The notes beneath the pieces were generated by a model. That model was not told where the DNA came from and searched no databases. It worked only from the letters and a program-made list of their open reading frames with translations. Shown here piece by piece: positions 21,701-32,902 of a stretch of 64,000 nucleotides of DNA; the first letter of the stretch is position 1, and every line of letters begins with the position of its first letter. The stretch lies in contig NC_088777.1 in NCBI RefSeq assembly GCF_954871325.1, forward strand, positions 2,172,509 to 2,236,508, in the 5' to 3' direction. A program made the position numbers and the translations under genes. The stretch is from Gordionus sp. m RMFG-2023 (Eukaryota; Nematomorpha; Gordioida; Chordodea; Parachordodidae).

Positions 21701-24700
21701 TTACCCGCCCGGGGGTACTTGTAGCCTTGCCCCATCTCCCAATGAAATATTGTTCATTTTGCATTTTTGGCCATCTGCTTACACTTAGAAGTGAATTATA
21801 ATTTTAAAAAAATCTATAAAAAATTACATAAATTAGTCTTAATATATTATATAATTTATGATTAATATTGTCATTTACCAATTAACATATTTATATTTTG
21901 CTATGATATATTGCGCATTTTTATTTATCAGCTAATTCATTAAATGTAGGAAGTGATCGAAATATGCCATTTCCGGTTAAATTTGATCAAAATATGGGAG
22001 AACAAATTGCCCTCCTCCCAGTAACTCTCCTAAGAAAAAAAAATTCTTAATTACGACCCTTGTACACATAGGTCCGACTTCTTTTCGATTCTATTGGTTG
22101 ATCATGCTTTAGGGGATTTATTTTAGTTCCGGCATTCGTTAGTCAGCGGGGACGCCAAATCATATTTACACTTTGACGTTCATCGGAACGCTCGCGTGTA
22201 GATCCAGACTTTAATAACACCTAGCGAATGCCAAGGTCCTCTTAAATTCGTTGCAAACGATTAGAAACTGAGATTTTTTTCCCTTTAAAATACAAAAGCG
22301 TCTGCACTCCCAACATTCTGTAATATAATATTCGTAAAAATTAGTGTATCCTTAGCAGCTCCGAAGCTGGAATTAAAGGATTTACTCGGTCACGGTGCAT
22401 GCCCCTAAGTGTGAGATTTTATAATATTTGAAAGGGGTCAAAAGATTCGGTCTTTCCTGGGCTCGTTAATATTATAAAATTAACGGGCCTATCTAACTTG
22501 GCAGGGCTATGTAAGCGGAAATGACATTGAGTAGGATCCGTCTGAAAGCATGAGCCCGGACGACTCGGAAAAGGAAAATTAGTGCTCTCGATGAAAACAA
22601 GAAGCCGGTTATAAATATGAAACTCCCAATATACCACCTTGATCTCGTATTCTAGCGTCATAATACGAATTAGTTGAGTTCATTAAAACAGTAACAATCC
22701 ATGGGGCAAGTTATGGATCTATCAGTCGAACTAAGTGGACAGGAGTGAGGCACTGAGACAGATTGGTTAGCAGACGTGAATCTTCCCGAATCTAAACTCA
22801 TGGAGTGGTTTGAGGAAAAATATGAGGTTAGGTTATGCGTTCCAAAATTACTTAATCTCCTCTTAGACATAGCAAGACAACTTTAATGAACGAAAATAGG
22901 TGAGTAATTAGCCAAATTTATAATAAAACGTTGGTTATGACATGACAATCGAGGTGAGGATGTATTCACCACCAACGAAAGTGGAAATGTTCCAGTCGCT
23001 ATTTTTCTAGCATTTATTTTCCTTAAGGTCACGGGTAGTCGTGTAGAAATTTATACGGCAAAAAATCAGGATATTTGAAATTTCCTACACCTGATTATGC
23101 TCTCTACTTACGTTTTTTTTTATCTTTAAAAAAACTAAATGTGGAAAAATCGACTTCGAGAAATTTTGGAGATATAGGTGGTTAATCATTAGTAAGATTT
23201 GATTTGGGCGCGTTGATGATCAATAATATCCATCCACCTTTTAAAGCAAGTGTCCAAAATGTTGGGCAGGAAAAAGCTGCTACCATATGTTTTCAGTAAC
23301 AACAACCAAAAAAGACTATTAATTTATTAAATAAAATATATAATGAGGGCTCTTTATTTTTTTTTCCCCATTGGAAGTAACCAATGTTTTCCAGGTGACG
23401 TATATATAATGTCCTAATGAAAGAAAGAAAGAAAGAAAGAAAGAAAGAAATATATATATATGTGTAATCATTTAATTTACCGTCAAAGAGTTTGGAAGAA
23501 ATTGTGGATGATAAATTTAGCGATTCCTTGAGTGCTTGCTTCTAAGGCAAAAATAAATAAAAAGTAGTAAGATGAGGGTAGGGTCAATGACGTATAATGA
23601 TACCGAGACTGACGATGCATTCAATAAAAGTGCACATCAATGAAAAACAGCTGGGGACGCCATTTTGATTATGCATATTCGATATTATAAAAAAATTTTA
23701 AACGAGAGGGCCAATTTATTCCCAAATCTGGCGCAAACTTTATTAAAGAATTGTCCGATCATCGTTATAATAAAGGAAGCAAGTTATCAATTTAATAGTA
23801 GTTTTTTTTTAAACACGAGAATAATTACTATAAGGGTTACAAAAATGGGCGCATGCAGCTGATTTTTGCATTCAACCACGCTTTCAAATGCATTATCACG
23901 GATGCATCGTCAGTTAAGGTATTATTATAGGTCCTTGGGGTTGGCATATGAAGAAAATAAATTGTAAACAAAATCTTTCAATTTCAATTCACGCAATGAA
24001 ATTTCGAAATGTATTATTATCAGCAAAGGTTGGCAAGTCGGTCAATTGACCAGTCAAATTCAGTCAATTGACCGGAGGAGTATTTGACCTGTCAAATACG
24101 GTCAAATACTCTAAAAAAATTTAAAGGAAAAATGAATTAAAAATATGTTTAAAAAAGGAAAAAACGATGCAAATACATGTGATCACAATGTTTGCCTATT
24201 TTTTGGGTCCACAATATCAAGAGGAGAACTCACTAGTAGTGAAATTAATGAAGTATGTGATATAATTCAAGAATTAGCTATTTTACAAGGTAGTGATGAC
24301 CAAGATTTTATGAAAAAAATAGAAATCGATTGAAGATCTAAGACATCAGGAAAATTGATTAAAAAATATTAAAGAATATGATAAATTGAATATGAATCAG
24401 AACAAGACTCTGCTACAGATAGCTATACGTTAGTTATTGAATGACAATGAATTTAAAAGATGAATATTATAGATTCGTTTTACTATTATATTCAAAATAA
24501 AGTTTATATATTTGAATTTGACCACATTTGACCATATTTGACCGGTCAAATGTCGGTCAATTGACCGAAACGTATTTGACCGGTCAAATGCACAACCCTG
24601 ATTATCAGGAATTTATAATAAAAACAAAAATTAGTATTACTTGTTCATCATCGTTTAACTTTTCTGGCCTAGTAACGCTGACTGCGTTCTCATTGGCTAG

Positions 24701-27700
24701 TTCGTGGTCTTTACTAAAATTTAAGAATAAATTATATTCATGTGTGAAATTATTTTTTGTATTAAAAAAAAAATCGCGAAAGAATTGATTCATAAAAATA
24801 TTTTCAAGGTAAAATTTGATTTAATTTTATTCGAGAACATTCCTCAAAAACAAATTTTAATTTAAAAGATTTGGTATCTTTGAAAAAAAAAACATTATTT
24901 TAAACTCTGTCTTAAATACCGCCAAAATTATATCTTTCTTTAAAAAAAAAGAAAGAAAGAATATATATATATATATTATATATTTTAAAAAAAAAAAAAA
25001 CTTTTCTTCATCGGCCATCTTTATTTCTGAAATGGGATAAGATTCTTCCGCGATCTAAATAAACACATTATTTAATATTATTTTTGTTCAACAAAACAAA
25101 AAAAACAATAAAAAACAAGAACTGTTTTTTTACATATAAAAAAAACGGGGAAAGAAAACGCCATTATTTGCTATAAAAAAAATCAAAAATAAATAAAATT
25201 ATATTTTTTTTAAAAAAAAACCCGGGCCGGTCCGAAAATTTATTGACATTCAGGGCCGGGCCCGTACAAATGGTACCTCTGCAGGTGTCTGATTACGATA
25301 ATTAAAAAAATTTCTAAAAATATTGGTAGGGTTTATGTTCAAAATTCGCGATAAAATACATTTCCTTTTTGGCAATACCTATTTTAGTGTTGTTAAACGG
25401 CTCGTTTTGAACCGATTTTTATGACGGCTAACTCGGTATCCTATCTAGAATAATACTACGCAAGCCTGAAGACTTTGTTTGTAGAAGGAACGAAGGTTAG
25501 GGACATCTAGTAACGAAATCTCGAGGCTTAGGACAATGTTTTTCTGGCTAAAATATAGAGTTTGCCGATTTTAAAAATCGGCTCAAAACGAGCCCTTTAA
25601 ATCAATTAATTATTTTTCAAATTTCTACTCCTAGTGTCTAAAGATACAGCTCTTCCAACTTGTCTATATATATATTATTTTTAAAATGTAATTAAAATGG
25701 TTATTGTTAAACTTTTTCTCCTTTTTTTTGTTACGAGGTAAGCCTACATACTCCTCCCCTATTCGATCCACGGGTTCGGGAAATTTAAAATTGTCGGGCT
25801 GGAAATACCGAGACCGCAGACCAAACGGAGCCCGATTTACGGGCAACTCATCAAACCCGATATTAATAGGGACTCGGGGTGGGTTCGGACCTCTTTTAAA
25901 AAAAATAAGAGTTTTTTTTTTGCTATGTTCCCCGTTATTTCTTACATTCATAAGATAAATTCAAAAAAAAAACTCACACCCCATCCTCGTTTAAATTGAG
26001 GCGATATTGATAATCGCAAGCTTATTTGCGATTTCCTCGTTAAAATCGCGCGATTCGAACACGCTATTAGAAGTAGTTCAAGAAATAATTTTAAAAAAAA
26101 ACAATTTTTAAGGTATGATTTTTTTCCGTTTTTTATATTTATATAAAAAAACAGTTCTTTTAAAAAATAAATAAATAATTAAGTCCGGATGTTGTCCCTA
26201 TTTACCAGAGTTGTTAAAAGATACTTTTCAAATGGATCTAGATACAGATACATCGTCTAAAATAGATACCACATTTTTATATCTAGATACAGGATCTAGA
26301 TACTTGTATCTAGATACTTTAACAACTCTGCTATTTACTACCATATTCTTTATTAAATCATTTTTTAAAAAACAACAAACTTTATCTTCAGCCGGTGGGG
26401 CATTTTGATCGACTATTAAAGTGGGTGGATTCCTTTCAGCATCGGATGTCCTTTTAAAATTCATAATTTTATAAATAATTTATTAAAAAGCGCATGCGTA
26501 AAAAAATCGGATGAGATTGGCCCAAAATGTCGGCTTGCCAGTGTTTTTCCCCATTTCCGGTTTCGATATATAAAAAATGGCGGATTTTATTACTTTATTT
26601 CGGAATCTTTCGCTGGAAGCGCGCCGAATCCCTCCTCGTTTATCGGGTTAGAAATCGCGGGTTCCTTATTTTCGTTTGAACACGGAATAACTTTCGTGAT
26701 TTCCGATATGGAATACAAATTTTCCGGTCCGAGTTTAAGGATCGTCGTCTGCCTTTTCCTAGCTTCTAATCGTCTGCTCGACCTGGTGTTGCCGTTACCG
26801 TTTCCGGTATTGGTTTCTTCCGATTCGAGAATTTTGTCCTTTTTGAAATGTAATCGAAAAATTTTTTTTTTAGTTTTTTTATGATTCAGTTATCTTTTAA
26901 ATTTTTTTTTTTAATTAATATTCATAATTTAATAATAACATCGTATTTTATAATAATCAACGTTTTTTTTTTAAATCAGAAAAAAAATTTGCATGTTCTT
27001 AGAACTCTTACATTCTTATTTTAAATTAGTGAAAATTAAATTTCAAAATTATTATTTTTTTTATAAAGTTGGGTGGTCGCGCTACCCTGCATTCACGGTT
27101 AGCGAGATTTAGCGGTGATGTATACAGTTATAGCGTGTCCATTTCCTCTTTAAGAAAAAAACGGGAGTCGACCTGGGAATTGGCATGGAAGGTTAGGGAC
27201 ACCTATTAATGAAGTCTCGAGGCACAATTAATATCACCTAAAATCTTAATTTAAAACCGGCTAAATTTAACGACACTAATTCTAAAATAACCGCCCGAAA
27301 TTCTACGCTATTTTTTTGGGATCCAAAAAATATACGGACTAAGTACCAGAGTTGTTATCTAGATCCTGTATCTAGAAAATGTGGTATCTGTATCTAGATA
27401 GATTTTTGATTAAAATATCCGTATCTATATATTATTTTAGATGATGTATTTGTATCTAGATCCATTTAAAAAGTATCTTTTAACAACTCTGCTAAGTACG
27501 TACTTCTTAAAGCGTCTTATAAAGGTATGTACCGTTAGAGCATTTTAATAACCACCCCCCCTCCCTCCCACTAAAAAATGGATACCCTAGCTGCTAGAGT
27601 TGTTCTAACTTCAGTCAACTATAAAACCGCGTAGCCATATTTTTATCCAAGAATATTCTAATCGATCTTCAAGTTGAGACTCAACTTAGATCAATATATT

Positions 27701-30700
27701 GAGCCTAAAGCTTGGCTAAGCCTCAGTAGAGGTGGTCAAGGTTAGGTAATTTAGCAACACTACTAGCTGCACTTCTGAATAGATTGCTCTGTTCAGACAT
27801 TTTAGGAACCATAAATTGAGATGAGTACGGGAACGAAGCTAATTTTCAAAACAACACTCAATCTTTAGATGGCTTCCATTACTAGAACGCAAAAAAAAAA
27901 TAATGAGACAAGTAACTTCTTTGAAGAAGAAGAAAAATATTTTACCTTATCGACGAAGCTGTCCCTGATCTGACTATCGTTACTACTGATGACTACGTCA
28001 TCCCCGATCTCCGTTTCGAACTTGATGGAGTCGGCGATAAGCGGCAAATAATCTTGAGGGCCGCTTTTATCGACTTCGTTAGGAACGCTGAACGAGTCAT
28101 CGAATTTTTGTTGGGGACCTTCGAACTCATCATGGGAAGAAGGTGCCTTGATTTCAAAATCGAGACCGGATCGAGTGGCGCCGATATCCGGTAAAGAAAA
28201 TACGGAAGCGTTTATGTCAATTAACGGCGTATTTAGATATGGGCCCATTATAGGCGCTGATCGAGTCGCGAATTCGGGATTCTTTTCGTCGACGATGTTT
28301 TCCGTATAACTTTCTTGTTTGCGGCAAAAATCGCCGACGGTAAAATCGGCGATGTCGGTAAAATCGTACACGCTGCGTTGGCTTATATTGATGGATTTTT
28401 CGTCAACAGCTTTCACCGTTTTCGGATGAGATCCGCCAATTGCGGGGTTTAGCACCTCGGACTTTGCGAGAATAGTCTCCTTGGAATCAGTGGCTGGTAG
28501 AGAATGTTTGACGACTTTCTTTTTGTGGGCCCTATGTTGGTCCACCATTTTGGCTTCATTCTCTTGGTCGCTGGAGAGTAATCTCGGTTCGACTTTATCA
28601 TCGGCAGTTATATCTTTGGCGGTTCGCTTGAGGCTAGCGGTGTTGACGCCGCTATGTCTGGCATCGTCGAATTGGTTAGAACTATCGCCGTCTCTCAATT
28701 TCGCCTTTTTGTCTCTCCTAACCGCACGATCACTATCTACTACCGCAACGAGTAATATATTATTTTAAAAAAAAGTAAATTTATAAAACTTCTAAATATT
28801 TAACGTACCTTCATTCATCTTGGAATGATCAGTCTTCCGGCTATCAACTTTAAAATTTTCCTCGTGGAGTTTTGTGTTGGAGTCGTCTTTGATATTATCT
28901 CGGGTAACGTTGACGTTGTTGGAACTTTTAAGCGAAAGTTTCTGCAAACTCTTCTTTCTTTTGAGGTACAGGTAACTCGCGCTGTACTTAAATTGGTCAC
29001 TTAATTCGGCCTTACCGCCTTCTCTTTCGGCGGTATCGTCATTTGCCTTGTAGGTATTCACCTTTGGGTCTTTGGTTGTTGGGGTAAACGCCGCCGCGTC
29101 TTCTTGATTGGCTAACGAGCCACTGGTAGACGGAATATTATCGGTGGAAGAGATGGAGGAGAGGGAATTGGAGGAAGACGAGGAGGTCCTCATTTTCCCT
29201 CCGCCGCTATCCTTATATCCGCTCTTGAAGGTTCCCCTATCGCTCGTTTTAGCGGGTAGGTCACTGCCTAACGATTTACTTGGGGGGATCGTGGGCGATT
29301 TGTTATTTTTGTCGAGCACTTTACCGAAGCGTTTTTCCCTTATCAAACTTCTACCTATAATAATCGGAATAAATAAAATGATTCGCATAAAAATTTTTAA
29401 TTATATATATAATATGGTATTTAAAAAAATATATTCATTTTTAATCAAAAATTTATATTTTTATTCACAAATATATTCATTTTTTATTCAAAAATAATCA
29501 TTTTTAATTTTAAATAATAATCGGAAGTCAGAAATTTGGTTGTTTGATGTTAGGGTAAAAATCTTTTTTTTAAATGGATGACAAAATCAAAGCGCGCGTA
29601 AAATAATTTTATTGACAATTATTTTTTTTTAATAAAACGATTTTCTCTTCTCTTCTTTTTTTTTTCAATTTTATAAAATAAACAACTTTTTTTTAAAATT
29701 TACCTTGGATATTATGACTGGCGTTACTGTTGTCGGTGGCGGACATTATGACGTTTAAGTTGAGCGAATTGCGATAATGGCCACTGTTTACGCCGTTACC
29801 GGAAGTGACGACAGTTTTATCCCTCTCGGACGCGTGATGAGATTCTAAATTTGCCGCCAGGGATACGGAGCTTGCACTACCGCCGGAACTACTGTTACTC
29901 TTAAAAGTCGACGTGTTCACCGAACTAATAGGCAGTGTCATGAGGGTGCATCCAAGTTTACGGGAAAATTCTTCGAATCTTAAAAGATACCTTCAGGGAA
30001 AAAAATTTTTTTTTATTTTTTATATATTTTTCCTGGCCCTGCGTAAAAATGAGGTTAGGAAATCATTAAATTCGTTTTCTACAAATTAAAATCAGTCATA
30101 TCCAAAACCTTTTTTTTTCATCTAATAATCAGAGTTGTTAAACGCTATTTTTAAAAGTAGCGCGCTACCGCTTTCGCTATTTGTCAAAAAAAGTAGCGCG
30201 CTATTAGCTACTTTTTTTCAAAAGTAGCTTTAGCTACTTTTAAGCTACTTTTTATAAAAAAATTTTTAGAAACAAATGAAACAAATTTTTTTTATTTTTT
30301 TTTTGCTTATAATGTAAATGTAAAATAAATAATATATAAAAATCAACATTTATAAATATAAAAATATAGTTAGTTTAGATTATAAAAAAATAAATATAAA
30401 TAAATATTTATTTTAATTTGTTGCATTTTAATAGTAATATCATTTCAATATTATCATCCCCAAGTCCAGAGCGACGATCAGAAAGTATAAGCTTTGCTTT
30501 ACTAAATAATCTCTCGACACTAGCACTTGAGGGCAAGGAAGCTCTAAAAATATTTAATCAGATCAATTTATAAATATAAATAAGTTTTTACCTTCTGTTA
30601 TGTGTCTAACTATCTGCCGTGGTACATACATAAGATATATCTGATAACTCTACTATTAGAGCATCTTTCATCACTTTGAAGTTGTCGTCTATTTTATCCA

Positions 30701-32691
30701 TAAGTGTCGGCGACATAAAACTGTTGTGCCAGGGGATAAAGTTTTAATCATCATAGTAAATGATGAATTATCAACCAAGGACAATGGCTGAACTGTGTCA
30801 ATAATAAAATCAACAATTACTTTATCAGCCAATTTTTGTGAAATATTGGCATGTTTATTGTCAGTTAATTTGGTTTGGATAGTATCTGTCTTTTTGAATG
30901 AAGATTCTCCTATACCAAAATTTTTTATATGTTTCTCTATTTCCTTATAGCAATTGGCGTGAACAGTCTAATAAAATAAATAATATTATAATATAAAAAT
31001 AACAATTTACCTTTAGGTGTTTCTTCAGGTTATAGCTACTCGATTGATTTGATGATATATTTTTTTTACATTTTAAGCACAGGAATTTGAATCCAGATTT
31101 TGTTTTAATATTTATTTTAAAAAATTTTTCAAATCTAGGGAATGGGAAATCGTTATTAGAGTTATTAAGTACATTTTCTTCCATTGAATCTTCCATGTCT
31201 GAATCACTTTCAAGAATTTGGATAACCATGGGCGATGCCATTTTAGATTATTAACACAGATTGAAAATATAAATTAAAAATTGAAAATATATTTAAATTT
31301 CCAAATTAAATAATAAATTATAAAAATTATAATTAATTATGATATTATATTTAAATTTTCATGTTTATACTTACATTCATTATATTTTTTAAAAGTAGCG
31401 AAGTAGCGCGCTAAAAAATTAAATAATTTTAAAAAAAGTAGCGGCTATTAGCTATAGCTACCAAAAAAGATAGCGAGCTACTTTAACAACTCTGCTAATA
31501 ATTATCGGATATCTTTTGATTCCAATCATGGCTAAAATAATTTGAGGAATGAGAGACTAATCATCCAAGGGATAATAATATTAAAATCGCAAAAGGGGGC
31601 ACTTATGAAGTAGTTGTTAAACGGCTCCTTTTGAGCCGATTTTTAAAAACGTCAAACTTCATTATTTCATTCAGAAAAATATCACGCAAGCCTAAACATT
31701 ATGCTCGTACAAGGAACAAAGGTCTAAACATATATCAACGAAATCTCGAGGCTAAGAGCGATATTTTTCTAGCTAAAATACTGAGTTAGCCGTTTTAAAT
31801 CGGCTCAAAACGAGCAGTTTACTATATATTATGAAGTATGGACGAAGGACAAAATTAGAATGCAAAAGAAGATTTAATAGCATACAAAAATTGATCATTA
31901 TTCGATCGCAAAAGGGTACTTGTCATATCTCGACATATCTCAAGAGGCCACCGTGATTAAACAAATAAAAAAAACGCAATTATAAATATATCAAAAAAAA
32001 TGAAACTTTTTGTAAAAAGCTTGAACCCTTTTAACGACTAGAGACTTCGGCCAATCGCACTGCTTGAATACCCCCATTTTTTGGCAAACCTCGTTCCACT
32101 TTTCGTTATTGGTCACCTTAGGAGGAAAAGAACAAATTAGAAAAAAATATCAAGAAAGGAAAGGAAGGAAGGGAAGGAAGGAAGGAAGGAAGGAAGGAAG
32201 GAAGGAAGGAAGGAAGGAAGGAAGGAAGGAAGGAAGGAAGGAAGGAAGGAAGGAAGGAAGGAAGGAAGGAAGGAAGGAAGGAAGGAAGGAAGGAAGGAAG
32301 GAAGGAAGGAAGGAAGGAAGGAAGGAAGGAAGGAAGGAAGGAAGGAAGGAAGGAAGGAAGGAAGGAAGGAAGGAAGGAAGGAAGGAAGGAAGGAAGGAAG
32401 GAAGGAAGGAAGGAAGGAAGGAAGGAAGGAAGGAAGGAAGGAAGGAAGGAAGGAAGGAAGGAAGGAAGGAAGGAAGGAAGGAAGGAAGGAAGGAAGGAAG
32501 GAAGGAAGGAAGGAAGGAAGGAAGGAAGGAAGGAAGGAAGGAAGGAAGGAAGGAAGGAAGGAAGGAAGGAAGGAAGGAAGGAAGGAAGGAAGGAAGGAAG
32601 GAAGGAAGGAAGGAAGGAAGGAAGGAAGGAAGGAAGGAAGGAAGGAAGGAAGGAAGGAAGGAAGGAAAGGAAAGGAAAGAGGAAGAAATGA

Positions 32692-32754
<63 letters not shown>

Positions 32755-32767
32755 GAAGAAAGAATGA

Positions 32768-32807
<40 letters not shown>

Positions 32808-32811
32808 ATGA

Positions 32812-32902
<91 letters not shown>

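Larger units (their letters stand above)
30130..31494 (-). mobile_element. hAT element with BED finger and dimerisation domain remnants
   Basis: 1,365 bp with CAGAGTTGTTAAA ends, longer imperfect inverted arms built of AGTAGCGCGCTA-type units, and a perfect 8-bp duplication, ctaataat, on both sides. On the minus strand it encodes an N-terminal BED-type zinc finger and, at the other end, a hAT C-terminal domain. A full hAT transposase needs about 600 residues, so this copy lacks most of the middle and is non-autonomous. It lies in ARID4 intron 9. The flawless duplication suggests a recent insertion. Confidence 0.92.

Noticed and set aside
23665-23862. A 65-codon open frame
   Set aside because: It lies wholly within a family A MITE and is not conserved between copies.
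25664-25958. Overlapping open frames on both strands, considered as an ARID4 exon
   Set aside because: Both strands are open because of GC-rich repeat words, and exons 14 and 15 already join in phase without it.
25990-26067. Minus-strand candidate terminal exon reading [15 protein letters not shown]
   Set aside because: Its only acceptor gives the wrong phase after exon 14. The chain through exons 15-20 fits better and reaches the conserved coiled coil.
26590-26592. TAA considered as the ARID4 stop codon
   Set aside because: A GTAATA donor overlaps it, and exons 14-20 continue in phase to a family-like C-terminus.
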